Shown here in pieces: positions 32,203 to 44,425 of a stretch of 64,000 nt of DNA. This stretch comes from Tribonema minus (lineage: Eukaryota; Sar; Xanthophyceae; Tribonematales; Tribonemataceae), in assembly GCA_017506865.1 (NCBI GenBank), contig JAFCMP010000457.1, positions 248,001-312,000 of the forward strand. The letters are read 5' to 3'. Under the pieces are notes generated by a model that had not been told where the DNA came from, made no database searches, and saw nothing but the letters and a program-made list of their open reading frames with translations. Made by a program: the position numbers and the translations under genes. Positions within the stretch are counted from its first letter, which is position 1, and every line of letters starts with the position of its first letter.

Positions 32203-33030
32203 CCCGACGTCGGTGCTTGTGGGGCTCGTCCCATCCCCTCTGCTCGCTTGTCTCCTCAATGGCCACCGTGCCACTGTCATCGTTCGGGCGCTTCAGAATC
32301 TCCCCCCTGGGTGAGGTAGACGGAGCTTGCAGTTGCGTCTGTATCTTGTGTGAACCAGGCTGCTCACTGACAGCAGCAGTCTGGCTGTCTTGACCGGGGG
32401 ACGCCTGTTGCGTAACTGATGGTGGCTGTGCTGACAGTCCCCGCTTGATGTGCAATGGGATCTCCAAGGCATTGCTGGTGTCTGCGCCCTCTGTCCTTAG
32501 CTTGCGCAATGGGTCCTTGGCAACATTGTTGCCCAGGTCACCGGCAGCTTTTGCGGCTGCTGCCAAGCGCTCAGCTCACTTGTCTCAGCGATGATGCTGA
32601 CAACAAAAGCCGATATGTTGTCCCCTCCACGCCTCCTCTGCTCTTACAGCTGCACACCACGCGACCCACCAAACAATGATGCACCAAGGGTATCAGTACC
32701 CAAGCTGAATGTATCCTCTGAGTCATTGAGATTCACTGCAGCACCTGCAACTGAACATGCTGCCAAATGCTACTTCAAGTGAAGTATGTCAAATGCATTG
32801 CTGCAGGTTTACTGATACTATTGCTGGACTGACTCTAACATATTCAATTCGTGAGGAGTAGCATTCTGACACCCAATGAGGTGATGGGCGTCATGCACTC
32901 ATGAGTTTTTCAGATGGGTGCGGCACAGCGTAGGGAAGGCAATGTTGAGCAGAACACTTCGACCAGAAAAGTTGTATGGAGCCCATAGTCTCGTTACTAC
33001 TGGTACAGGCTTTGGAAAGCAATGATACCG
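32203..33030 (-). repeat. Right arm of large inverted repeat
   Basis: Carries the phosphatase gene's own 3' end in the same orientation as the other exons. Partner is 30236-31080. Confidence 0.8.
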
Positions 33031-36000
33031 GCTCTTGCCATATTGGCATCGTAAGAGCAATTGGCATATTGTGGATGCCAGGCTATTACACGATGAAACG
33101 CACTGCAAACCACCTGTAGTCAAGGCAAAATCGCTGCACTCATGCTACTTGCTGCAAAACACCCAACTCTCTGGCTGCGTGTTGAGGCGTTCTTGACTGC
33201 AGCCTGCAGGCAGTCAGTTTGTCACCTAAAGGCTGCAATGACAACTAGTAAATTTTGAGGCCCAGAAGGGCACCCCCAAGTACCTGGTCCAATACTTGTA
33301 TGTGTACAACACAAATAGCCTTCACTGATGTTGGAAGTGTTACAAGATGGTGATTGGAAAACACAATTGAGGACCGTGCGTGTAGACTAAGTAGCACTCT
33401 GTGAGTGGCGGTGCAGCTGAGCGGTCGCTGCAACGCTGTTGAACGCATTCTCTGATGGACGCTGTGAGTGCCGATGCCCTAAGACCTGATGAAATGCAAG
33501 ACGTCAACTGTGCGTTGTAGCTGCTCATCATTGTGGCCATAAAAGAAGAAGTGCTGACTGTATTCAACGATCAACAGTTTTGTGGTCATTAATACGAATG
33601 TGTATCTGTCAACTGGCCTTGCATTAAAGGCAGAGAGCTGCGCAAGACCCTTGGCTGTGGCCATTGCACGTATGGACTTGTATTTATAAAGGCCCAAGGG
33701 AGGCCGGGATGCACTGGCTTGGCTTCCTTGGCTTTTTTGAAGCGAGCAATGCTGTGATCTTGGCTCATTGGCGGCATGTTTGTCGACTATTTGTCACAAA
33801 GCCATGAGCTTCGCAACGTGCAAGACTGACAAACTACACCTGCTGTTGAGGATTTGCAGGGAGCAACGCTGCAAGCAGGCAACCAAGGTTTTGCTGCAAC
33901 CAAGGTTTTGCTGCAGGCAGCTGACCCTCAGCACGGCAAGAGCCCACAAAGCCATGCTGGCTCAGTGCTGAGGCATCAGCTTGTAATATCCTGAATCGTT
34001 AAACAAGTGACTAATTAAAGCACTTGAGCATACAAATGTTGTGAAGATGCTCAGTTTTCACTTGAGAAGTTGCACTTAGTTCTCACCTCTCTGGCACGGC
34101 CAACAAGGACTTGTGCCACGTAGTGCATGGAGAGCACGTCTCCCTGCCTCAGGGTGTCGCGCACCTGATCCACTACTGCCTGACTTGACTCCATTATATT
34201 GTACAGGCCATCTGCCAGTGAGCCCAACACGACAAACTGGTCGTCCTTCCCCAGCTGCACCTGCAGCACACAGCGAAGGTAAGCATTGAGTTGGTATCAA
34301 TGTGCACCTGATGCAAAGAAAGTCGCTTGGGAGAAGCAAAGCTTCAACGTCTCAACGGCATGAGCACTGTCTTATGTGTGAGCATTGACGACATGCTCCT
34401 TAGCAGGACATGCAAAGAAGTGCACTCTGCTAGGCATAGGCAAAGCACTGCTCAGGTTTTCATAGTCTCAATGGAATGTAGCTCTGAGAACTGCAGGAAT
34501 GTAGGCTGAACATATATCATTGAACAGCTCTGAGAACTGCAGAAATGTAGGCTGATCATATATCATCGAACAGCAGTATGCTTGGTTAGCCAATACTGTC
34601 CAATGCAAGGATGGTGGACAGTACGTCCTATTGATAAACTGTGCTCAGTGGTCATGGCGCTGCCACACAGGTACGGAATACATCATCAATGCAAACTTGC
34701 TGCGAACACGCTGAGCAGGTAGATTTGTGCAGAACCTGTGGCCTTGGACCATGAAGGGTACTACCAGCACTACATACCGTGCAAAGCATCAGTTGCTCAC
34801 CCGAGTGAAGCGGGCATCGTTGGAAATCAGGCACGCTCCATGCACCTGGCGCAGCTCATTACCAAGGGCCCGTGAGACGGCCTGCTCGCCCAATACTCTT
34901 CCGCCAGCGACGAATCCTCCCAACTCTACCACGCGCGCAATTTTGTCGGGGTCCGAGGCCTTGCAGTCGCGCGTCAGGTCCATTGCTCGGCCGCCACTGC
35001 AGAGGACCGCGCGGCAGTCGCCAAGGTTGGCGATGTGCAAGCTGCACGTAGCACAACAGCATGGGGTAGGTGGTAGCGTCACGGCATCAGCAGCATGCAC
35101 GCAGTCAAGAGCCTGGTTTGTCTGGTGAGTGAATTTACTTATCAGCCTGAGCACTGCGTCCGAATGCCAAACGCCTGAGTGCCAATCCCTCATCATGTAT
35201 GACCTCTTGGTATTGCAGCCGTAGGCCCATCTGGTTCATTTCAAAGGAGGTCCAACTAGTCAGCTGCATTCAACTTGCAACTCAGGTGGCTAGAGGCACA
35301 AGACAGCAACAGCGCCTGCAGCTGAAAGTACTGGCGAATAGTACTCACTTGGCAACTACCGGGGCTGTCAGCACCACTATATTATCACATCCCAACAGTC
35401 CCTGCAAGTGTGCAAGGGAGAATGTGCGTGTTCTGCATATGCTATACTCATCACTCATAAGCTGGCACTCTACAGGATTATGTCTGATGACCTACACGCA
35501 TACCTCAGATCATGCTTGCAGCCACATGAACGCGTTTCTGCAGGTGCATATGTGTGTGAAGTAAAGGCCAGCGATTCACCAGTGCATCAAGACTTAGTAT
35601 ACGCGTACGTACTGGCACCAACCACCAGTACCATTGTGCGCAGCCAGGATTGATCCAAGCCTGATGCTTGTCAACCATCATTTTTGTCTGTGCTGCACTG
35701 ATTGGTATTGGTCCTTCATGCTATTGCTACCTTCGTGCACCTTGACAAAGCTGCACTCAGAGCTGAGTCAAGATCACTTTGGAGTGGCATTGATAGCCTG
35801 ATGATTTTGTGTCAACAAGCGCAACCGTGCTGTGCTGCTTGCAGGCTGGCAAGCTTAGCGTCGCCACCGACATTAAGTGCAGAAAGTCTGTGCACTTCTT
35901 CCACTATGGTATGTAAGCACCTCCACAGCGCACTCAGGCAGCCTGCACACTGGAAGAGAAGCTGACAAGGAACTTCAAATCAATAGTGTGCCATAACAGC

Positions 36001-38860
36001 TTGATGACAATAACAGACTTCTCCGAATCAGCGAGAGCTCTGCTTTACATGTTGCTGACTTGTTTACCACCGCGAGACCAGAGTCCATACCTTGCAATGC
36101 CTCCAAGCGCTTGCATGCACAAGTACTTTCAAAGAGCATTTCAGGGCAGCACCTACCTCGTAAACCCCTTTGTAAGAGCAGAGCTTTGGATAATGCACTC
36201 TGATTGACAACGGAGTGAACTGCATTCGAAGTACAAGGTTCATAAAGTCACTCACCTCCCAAAGCCGTCGTACGCGACGGTGAGCGCCGTCGACCCCGAT
36301 TTGGACGCGTCGTCTTCACCGCTCTTGAACGCCTGGTCCAGAGCCCGCAGCGCGAGCCACAGCACCTGCGGCCAGAGGTCTGCTGACGGCGCCGGCACAC
36401 GCGTCATCAAAGTCCGCGAATAAACAACGTCTGCCACTGTGGCTACCAGGTTTGGTATGACTGCTGCAAGGGCGTCCGTCCCAGCTGCAGCTGCCGCGGC
36501 TGTGGTGACCTGCAATGCTGCTTCCTGTAGCACTTGGCCAAGGCGGTCTGCAGCGAAGGCAGCGCAGCGCTCATCGTGGTGTCCGTCGAAGACGCCGTAG
36601 ACGCCAGGGTCTTGTGCAACGCCTCGTGCAAATAGGTGTTCCTGTGTGATGCAGAGGCCGCCAGCACAGAGCACATCAATAAGACAAGTTGAAAAGATGC
36701 TGTCACACACAGTTGATGCTGGCTCCATCAGCCTGAGTCGACCCACCACACACTTAAGGTAAGTATTGCATGCATCACGTTCACTTGACGCTTTTTGGTT
36801 CAGGATCAACAGCAGCATCAGGGCCAACCTCATAGAAGTATATTACGCGCGCGTGCGTACATCAATCAATGCATCACCCCTGACTCTGCTGAAGTCGGTT
36901 TGCTTGGAACTGAATAGTGGGGTCGCAAAGTTGAAGTTGAAGTATGCTGAGCGTTGTTATTCCAACACGTCGTCCATATTCATGAAGATCATGCTGATGA
37001 AGAACATGGCGACAGATGGTAACTTCTGCACATCCCTGTATAAAGTAGTATTATCAAAGTGGCACTGCAGACTGGCGCACACTCTTCAAGAAGTTCAAGT
37101 CCGGGTCAACATGGAAAATAGGGCTGCAGCAGGAGACGGCACATCCAACAATGCAGCATACAGACTTGTCCTGCGGTGTTCGCCGTGATAAATCATGGTG
37201 ATGCGCGTGCTCCAGGATGCCAACCTCATTCAAGCATCCCCGACGCGCTGCGCAGGAGTGCGGCAAACTTTCTCTTCCTGCACGAGCAACCACTGCAGAC
37301 TGCGATTTACTCATGAAAGGCCTCATCGATGGACCGTGTCTGGTTTGCCATGTGGACCTTTGATATACTTGAAGTAACACAGGCCCAGGTTCACCTTTTT
37401 TGCGGTCGGATTCAGGGTAGCATCATGTGATTCATCGATCATCACTGAATCATCAGTGTCACCTCTATTGCGGTCTTGTCCTGCATGTCCACTCGCTGAC
37501 CAATATTGCCCGCCTCGCCCCCCCAAAGAGTCGGTGCCTGCTCAAACGGCTCCTGGCTTGCGTCCAGTGTGGTGCAAAGCTCCCAAGCGTTCAGGTTTGG
37601 GCGCAGCAGTGTTCGCCGCAGCGAGTGTGCTGCTAGTTCAAAGTTGTCTGCAGGCAGGAAGAGGTATCACACGCGCGCCAAAAGCCTGCGTTGGCGCGCA
37701 ATAATTTAAATTGAAGATAACACACATTCTTGGGCACCGCATTGCGCGATGAGCCAGGGCTCTTGATACAGGGGCAAACTTCACTGTCATATATTCGTCA
37801 ACATGGATGTCACTGCTCCGCAGCAAGAAAGCATTCCGCAGCAAGGAAGCCTAAGTGTGCGTGGCAACGCTCAAGCAGTGCCCAGCTGCCAAAGAATTCA
37901 CCATCGAAGCCTGAAGCCCTGCCTAAAAACCACAAACGGACGCACGATGCTGTTGTGGTGGATTGTGTGGGGAATCACAAGTAGTGGTGGTGTTCGTGCT
38001 GGTCCATCGCACTCTATGACATTCAACGACAGGTGCGTGGTGTCCTGCTTTCATCAAGAAAAACCGATGATACTTCATTTAGTTGTCACATTTTCTGGGC
38101 CGAAGTCTGGTCAAAATGAAGAATCTAACCGGTTACTGCTGTCCAATGAGCACACCAAAGCGGCTGCGTGCGCCAGCGTGAAGTATAATATATATAGCTG
38201 CAGCTATAGCATGATGGCTGAGCGCCGGTGAATGTCATCTGTACATGGTGGGTACTGCATGCAGATGCAAATTGCATTCACCACTAATGTTCACCGCCAT
38301 GGCGAAGGCATTCATCTCTTACGATGTGTGTCTATCGCCGATGACTTACATGTCGACCGCCAGTGCACGATCACGCCACCGGCCGTATTGACGACGGCTC
38401 CGTCCTGGTCCTTCGGAACAGGTGGTGCCCTCGGATATGATCCCTTGCTCACCACCTCCAAGCTGCAAGCGGCAGGCTGCATGATGACAAGATCCGGGGC
38501 TGGCTGGATCTAAGCAGTCACATTCACGTCAGGCAGCAAAAGCGCGCAAGTCAGCCGTAGCCGGTACACAGAAAATCGCTTGGCACGCGAATCGATCGAA
38601 ATTCTAACAGCCAACGACGAGCACGCTGCTCCTGCAGTGAGTGGTGCGGAAATTCTATCATTGCCTAATGACAGAGCTTTCTGCCTCACCAATACATGCA
38701 CGCCAGCCCTAGATTCTGGCAGTTGCGACACTGAAAACAGCGCCCTGTCATGGTTGATGACAAACGCCGAGATGTCGCTCTCTTGGCGTTCGGCACTGGT
38801 GAGCTGACGAGGAAAGTCCCTTTCTCGACTGTTCGCCTTTGTCTCGCCTTCGTCCGCCAT
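32497..38860 (-). CDS. PP2C-family (PPM) serine/threonine protein phosphatase, multi-exon, 5' end uncertain
   Basis: Exons read on the minus strand: 37463-37647, 36256-36641, 34801-35041, 34087-34260 and 32497-32637, all with GT-AG borders and matching phases (0, 2, 0, 0). Domains in order: GQRVDMQDKTAIE, GVYGVFDGHHDERCAAF (metal-binding Asp), KSGSTALTVAYDG, LHIANLGDCRAVL, LTRDCKASDPDKIARV, QAVSRALGN, DDQFVVLGSLADGLY (metal-binding Asp) and RRRGGDNISAFVVSI. The family removes phosphate from Ser/Thr with two Mn or Mg ions. Unusual features: FDGHHD instead of FDGHGG and RDCKA instead of DHKP, so activity may be altered. A possible first exon is 38690-38860. Its end phase (0) does not fit the 37647 acceptor, so an exon is missing between them. 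The last exon stops at 32497-32499; relative to the inverted copy it lacks one base (about 32567), which cuts off a longer Gln/Ser-rich tail. Confidence 0.8.
33670..33709 (-). repeat. 3' end of the REL-type LINE, reverse orientation
   Basis: GTATGGACTTGTATTTATAA and the following GGCCCAAGGGAGGCCGGG are the exact reverse complement of the LINE 3' end at 12278-12317. It lies in the last intron of the phosphatase gene. Confidence 0.75.
34480..34571 (+). repeat. Tandem pair, 46-bp unit
   Basis: AGCTCTGAGAACTGCAGGAA plus following bases through ATCATTGAAC, repeated at once with three differences. Intronic in the phosphatase gene. Confidence 0.85.
38690..38860 (-). CDS. Candidate first exon (57 codons)
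   Basis: ATGGCGGACGAAGGC is a typical algal start context (ATGGCG). It opens a 57-codon exon rich in Glu, Ser and Arg that ends at a GTGAGG donor at 38689 on the minus strand. Same strand as, and 1 kb upstream of, the phosphatase exons. It may instead start a separate gene; the frame remains open past the donor to 38510. Confidence 0.4.
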
Positions 38861-39089
38861 GCTGCTCTGGGCCAAAGCTGAAGGTGCTTGTGGCTTTTCC
38901 ACGGCAGAAGTTGAAGTGGCGTGAAGTCGGAAGAGGAGGTGGCGTGTGCTTTGAGTCTCGTGGATGACACTAGCAAGGTAGGAACGGCTATTTGGTTGAA
39001 TGGTTGATGTCTTCCTTGATTGCGCTGGCAACAAAGCCGGGCTTTGGTGGCTGAAAGAAAAAAACAATTCATCGACGGCCTGGCGAGTC

Positions 39090-39300
39090 ACGTGATGCCC
39101 AAAGATACGAGCGCGCGAGCATCTCGCTGGCTGTGCTAGGCTGCACAGCTATGTCAATGTAACGAATCCTTTCCTGCCAACATCCTGAAAATTCATCGGT
39201 ACACATTGCTTGATCTGCAGGATGCCATGCCTACTTGGCGAAGACACGAACATCACAGACAGACAAAGCATTCCAGCAAATTCTCAGTTTTTGGCCACGA
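39090..39300. repeat. Dispersed repeat shared with 48540-48730
   Basis: Both copies contain GAGTCACGTGAT, then AGGCTGCACAG, TGTCAATGTAACGA and CTGCAGGATGCC in the same order and orientation, at moderate identity. This copy lies just upstream of the candidate first exon, so it may cover a promoter; both contain the palindrome CACGTG. Confidence 0.55.
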
Positions 39301-39436
39301 CGAAAAAACACTCAGAAGTCAAACTAAAGGCCAGGGCCCTGGTCATGGTCCGCGCATTCCAATGCAAACATAGAAAAACAAAGCATTCAAACCCACATCA
39401 TGTCCATGGCCATCAAAGCTGATTTTGGTCAGCTAC

Positions 39437-39540
39437 TAGGGTTGGCACAATGCGTATATTTGGATTTTACATACCCGTTAATATACGTATTTTTGGCGTA
39501 TAATACGTATATACTGCGTATATTAGCGTATATGACAAAG
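39437..39540 (+). repeat. hAT left terminal inverted repeat and subterminal motif cluster
   Basis: TAGGGTTGGCAC followed by at least eight GCGTATA, ATACGTATA or similar motifs in both orientations. Confidence 0.8.
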
Positions 39541-39726
39541 CCACAATGACATAACTGCCACTTCCTGTTATTGAATTTCTCTCAAACCAAGTGCATTCGA
39601 ACAGGCTCAGACTGCAGGCTACAGATATGCAAACATCAGAACAGATTGCACCAAATTCAAAAAGAAAGAACGAAACAGGTTTGTTGATGGTATTGAGACG
39701 TTGTTGGACGTGTAACGTTGACTAGC

Positions 39727-41958
39727 CTAGGCGCCCTCCTCCAGCAGCTCAAGCATGACCTCCTCATCAAGCACATCGGCAGCCTTCTTGTCGTTGCCCT
39801 TGATGAACACCAGCTTCTCGCCCTTTGCAAGAGCGAGGTTGCTGCGGCACTTGGTGTACACCGTGCCCCACAGCGACCAGTTCCGTTCAGTGGCGCACGC
39901 GGTAGCGTGAAACGATAGAAGTCTCACAGCCACCTTGGACACAAGAGGGAAGTGCTGGCGGCCTACAGTCTGCCACCAACCGCGGCGCATGGTTCCATTG
40001 GCTAGCTGCACCTTACCAGACGCCAGCGTGGTGCGCTCCGTCAGCGTTGGCAGCGACTCCCACATGACCTCTGGCAAGGGCGCCAGCTGCATGCGAACAA
40101 GCTCCGCGGTGATAGCCGCCGCATGCTCCGCTCCGCCCAGCTTCAGGATGCAGGCCTTGGCAGCCGCGAGCTCCATGGGCTCCAGCGATCCGAAGGGCAA
40201 GAACCACTCGCCGTCCGTCTGCACCGCGTAGCAGGGGTCAACAACGTAGGCGGCCACCCACTCCTTGGCCCGATGCAACTCGTACCGCCGCTCAAACAGC
40301 GGCAGCGCGGCTGCGCGGCCCTCGTTGTCGGGATGGGCGTCAAAGTTGGCGGCGTGCTTCAGCAGCTGCTTCCAAATGGGAAACAACTGGCTGAGCAGCG
40401 CCTTATCAGCCTCCAGCTGGTGGATGGCGTCGCTCACCGGCTGCACCAGCGTCTTCAGCGCACTGGCCTCGCTGAAGAAGCGGTATGCCGGCGTGCGGCC
40501 GCGCGCGGGCACCATGGTGGCAGCACCGGCAAACTCGTCCGCGTGCGTTGTGGTGCCAGAGATGGTGGGCCAGTCGCGCGCGGACGCCATGCGCCTGATG
40601 GCCTCCTCAGACGCCAACAGGTCGCAGATGATGAAGTGCAGGATAGCAAAACGCGTGGGGCAGTGCGTGCGGACGCCCTTGACGCTGCCGTACATCTCCT
40701 TCTGCTGCTCGCGCAGCGCGCGCTTGACCGGCTCGCAGCCGTTGATGGTGTTGGACATCATGAGGCCGGTGGCGTACGCCTTCTTGGACCAGGGCAGCCG
40801 CGTAGTCTTGTCGCCGTGAAGGTCCTTGATGAGCAGGGCCAAAGCATGAGCCTGGCACCCGAGCAGAATCCACTGAGGGTGCTGCGCCTTCATCATGTCC
40901 ATGGCTTTTCTGTTAGCCTGCGGGTGCAGCGCGACACATGCACATTGCACGAAGATGTTGAGTCAAGCACTAAACTTGATCATGATGCGCGCATCAAGAC
41001 ACCATTAGCACACTTCATTTGTCACACTAGGTATGGTCGCATACACATGACAAAAAAGAAGCATAGAGAAACTTTGTTACATCAAGAACGGTTGCACAAC
41101 GTGATATAAGAAGCTTACCTTGGTGTTGTCCATCACCATGCCCAGCATCCGGCTGAGATCACCCTCCGTGACCTCGTGTGCCCAGCGCAGATGCTGCTCC
41201 TTAATCCACTCGGCGTTCTTGCACACGCCCCGCGCTGCCTCCACCTTGACGAAGCGGGACCCTCCCTTCGGCTTCAGCACCATCACGTTGATGAGGGGCG
41301 CGCCATCGGCGCAGTGATTGCGCCGCCACCCGTCTGTTGAAAGCTGGAGCAGGAAGAGCTGACGGATCTCCTGCCAGACGTCAGCTCTCACCCGCTCGTA
41401 CTCCGCGTCCAGCATCTTGTTGGCCAGTTGCTTGCGGCTAGGGAGGGTGAGGCCTAGGGCCTTGAACGAAGCCAGCAGGTCCTCCTGCTCGATAAGGTGC
41501 AGAGCCACGCCGCTTTTGTAGAAGAAGCGGGCCAGACAGGTGGTTGCCTGGGTGATCTGATGCGCTGAGACCATGTGCTGCCTCACGTCCTTTGCAGGCA
41601 CAGGGCTGGCCAGTTCAGCGGCTGTACGAGGCCGCTTGTGTCCACTCCCACCTTCCTCTTCCACATCAGTCGCAGCGGCCGCTGCTGCAGCAGCTGACGC
41701 AGCCTCCGTAGCGACTGCAAAAGCCCTGGTGCAGGCTCGGCTGTTCAGGTGTGAAGTTGCCCGAGCCGACGGGTTAAGGGCGCTGAGCTGCTCCGGGCAG
41801 CGAAGGCATTGCAGGACAACCTCTGTGGCTGAGAGCATCACCACGTCAAAGCTGCTCCACCAATGAGCTCTGCCTTTGAGCTTCTGGCCCCTCAGCTTGT
41901 CAAACAGAGCCCTAGCTTCCTTGCCCTTGTCGGGCCCAGGGTCAGGGGCGTCGTCCAT
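39727..41958 (-). CDS. hAT transposase, two exons
   Basis: Exon 1 is 41119-41958 (280 codons) and exon 2 is 39727-40917 (396 codons plus stop). The intron 40918-41118 (201 bp) has GTAAGC and CAG borders and is in phase 0. Joining gives MVMDNTK-ANRKAMDMM, exactly the conserved hAT passage, so the model is firm; total 676 residues. A BED-type zinc finger lies near the N-terminus (C51-x2-C54-x15-H70-x5-C76). STDGW and VMDN carry catalytic Asp residues, GCQAHAL is the conserved C-x2-H, and the C-terminal dimerisation region includes FHATACATERNWSLWG. The protein should bind the terminal motifs, excise and reinsert the element in the nucleus. Codon use is GC-rich, unlike the flanking AT-richer DNA. 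Confidence 0.9.
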
Positions 41959-41964
41959 GGCTTA

Positions 41965-42069
41965 AAGTGAATATACGCAAAAATACGCACCCGAATGGCG
42001 TCTACGCGTATATATACGCGTATATACCAATATACCGTATATATACTATCTACGCAAGTGCCAACCCTA
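41965..42069 (-). repeat. hAT right terminal inverted repeat and subterminal motif cluster
   Basis: Ends GTGCCAACCCTA (reverse complement of the left end). Contains repeated TATACGC and ACGCGTATAT motifs. Presumably overlaps the transposase promoter. Confidence 0.8.
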
Positions 42070-42790
42070 GCTATTATTGAGCGCCATGGCAACATTGACA
42101 GTCCAGTCATGCAGCTTGTTGTTCAAATTCGCTTTGCTCTACGTAACTGCCTTTGTTGCTGGCCCTGGGCACTGGGAGGCAACTGGTATTGTGTGGAATT
42201 TTCGAGAGTGCTGCAGCTGCCGCATCAAGCGCGGCGCAACACGACGCCCAGACAACGGTGATAGTAATCATAGCAGCAGTGCAAGCGTTTCATACACCTT
42301 GATTGTGCACTGTGTGGCATCGGCTCACGTCCATGATGACACTGTCCGGCGCTGTATCCATAGCACTTGATCTGGCTTGCACTGCAGTTGACCTTTGTGT
42401 GTGTGCGCCTGTTTCTAAGCCTGCACATGTATATTGTCTCTGCGTTTCCAACCCCATTGCATTCATGAGGTGTCTTCGACTTGCCGCCAATTTCATGCTC
42501 ATTTTGACGTGCACCATGGTTTTGCTAGCTGGCAGCATGAAGCCTTAGTTCATACACACAGGATTTGGAACCTATCAATTGTGAGCGTCTAGCGAAAGCA
42601 GTCAATTGCATTTGTGTTGTGCCCAGGTGACTGCGGTCAACCATCTGTACTTTTGGTAATTCTTGCTCAGGGCGAGAAAACGCTCAGATGGTGGATTTCC
42701 ATGGACTTGAAACCAAGATCTATACGTGTCTTTGTGAACACCGTCTGTACTACTAGTCGGGTGTGAAGATATCGACATGCATGCTTCTTC

Positions 42791-43743
42791 AGGGGCAGCT
42801 TGCAGGGAGACAGCAAACTTTACCCCGATGCTACCTTGAGCGAAGCTGGCTGGCTATATGCTACACGTCTGCAAGAGTCTGCTAATCTGCTCGTGATCTG
42901 CACATACCATTCCCCATTGCTGGATTCCTTGTGTTTTTGCTGCGTCCTTTGCCAAATTTGCATTGCCACGTCTCGTATCGAAGGCATTACTGGACCTGCA
43001 CTTGAATGACAGCACATTGCCGCGTCTCGTGTGGACGACATTACTGAAACTGCACTTGAATGACAGCACAATGTCTCCATGAGTTGGCAATTCTACACAC
43101 TGTTATCCAGTTGTATAGCTTTCAGCTAGCCCACACGCACAGCAGAGTGCTGGTGTGTGCAATTGCCTGTGTCATGACTGCAGCGTACATGTGCAATTGC
43201 CTGTGTCATGACTGCAGTCTACCTGATGAGATATGGGATATATCTGTCAAATATATCTGTCAAAGTACAGGGCATTGCAGGTGCATGCATGCTGGCGGAC
43301 GCGCTTTATTGCAGGGCAGCTCCAAGCGGGGGGGGAAAGACTTGCGCAGCCTAGTAGGCCCGAAGCTGAGTGTGCTAAGCTTCAGATGCTCACTGAGCTG
43401 ACAATGTCATGAGCACAGGGTGCTTGCTGGCGGAGCGCATCATGGCGTACACACTGGAGCGGACTTGGCTCCGTTTTTGCAACTGTGTCCACGGTTTTGC
43501 AGACTGCTTTTGAAAGCTGCCAGATGCAGTAAAACCCTAGGAACACAGTTGTCGCCCGGCCTCCATTGTGTCTCTTCAGCTTCAAATGTCAGCACATGCA
43601 TGAGTACACCTTCACTGACACTTTTTTTTCCTGGAAGTAGGCACTGCATGATCCTTGAGCTCAACATCAGAGGTTCTGCATCGCGTAGTACTTCATGCAT
43701 GACAAAGCCAAAGCGTGACCTGCGTGCTTGCAGGTGCAACAAG
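42791..43743 (+). repeat. Dispersed duplication, copy 1
   Basis: Aligns along its length with 49914-51031: GCTGGCTGGCTATATGCTAC, CTGCAAGAGTCTGCTA, CAGATGCTCACTGAGCTGA and GCATGACAAAGCC blocks recur in order. Identity is about 75-80 percent with length differences. Includes a LINE tail (43300-43570) and small tandem duplications (54-bp unit at 42962-43075; 33-bp unit at about 43160-43223). No gene recognised. Confidence 0.7.
43300..43570 (+). mobile_element. Decayed 3' tail of the REL-type LINE
   Basis: GGCGGAGCGCATCATGGCGT matches 12145-12170 with few changes, and the GGGGGGG/AAG block and CGGCCTCC block lie in the same order. Heavily mutated. Confidence 0.55.
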
Positions 43744-44425
43744 AAAATCAAATGCACAAAAGATCAGGAAAGGTGACAATGTCCAACGGCGCTGCAGAGT
43801 GTCTCCGTATTGACCACCATGTCAAGCCAAGATGCCAACATCATTTTATGACGAGGCACATCGAACCGCATGGTAGCAGTTGCAATTTCATACGTGGCCA
43901 AACTCAAAGGAAGGGCATGAGGCACGCTTGCACTCACGTTTGAGGGCACTCTTCTCGTAGCTGAGATGTTGTGATGTGCATTACGAAGATGAAAACTACC
44001 GTGCAGTGTGTGGGCAGAGGCATGTCTAAACCAAGCAACATTTTGGGACCATGTGAGATGAACACGAGGATGGCTCAACACCACTCTGACAGGCAGCACC
44101 CGCAAACGCAAAGATTGCACTCACAAGCATGCAATGCCTTTGGTGTGAATATGCGCATCATCAAGTCCAGGGCCGTGTGTTGTCTTGTGGCAGAGAGAAG
44201 CATGTGGGCACGGACATGTGTATAGAATCAGTTTCAGAGCTGCAGGCTGTCTTTTGTGGTAAAGAGGCATCTAGGCGCGCGCACAAGAGCCAGTGTAGAA
44301 ACCTCGAGAACTTTGTTGAAAGGAGGCAATGTGGCAATACGAGCGACAGCGCTCCTGCTGATCAGTGCGCTACTGTTGTCAAAGCAGTGTCCTGTGAGGA
44401 CCCTCCTCTTCGCGACTAGCACCAG
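43744..44425. other. No gene seen
   Basis: Short frames only on both strands. Confidence 0.4.

Larger units (their letters stand above)
39437..42069 (-). mobile_element. hAT-family DNA transposon, apparently intact coding region
   Basis: 2.63-kb element with short terminal inverted repeats TAGGGTTGGCAC at both ends (39437-39448 and, inverted, 42058-42069). Both subterminal regions are packed with CGTATA-type motifs (39451-39540 and about 41965-42055), the usual arrangement of transposase-binding sites in hAT elements. The minus-strand transposase occupies most of the interior. An exact 8-bp target duplication could not be found (flanks TCAGCTAC and GCTATTAT share only GCTA), so the insertion may be old or the flank rearranged. 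The transposase frame is nevertheless uninterrupted. Confidence 0.85.

Noticed and set aside
33480-33665. Open minus-strand frame with DRYTFVLMTTKLLIVEYSQH
   Set aside because: Suggestive hydrophobic pattern, but short, directly beside a LINE end and inside a phosphatase intron; no family could be named and no splice pattern fits.
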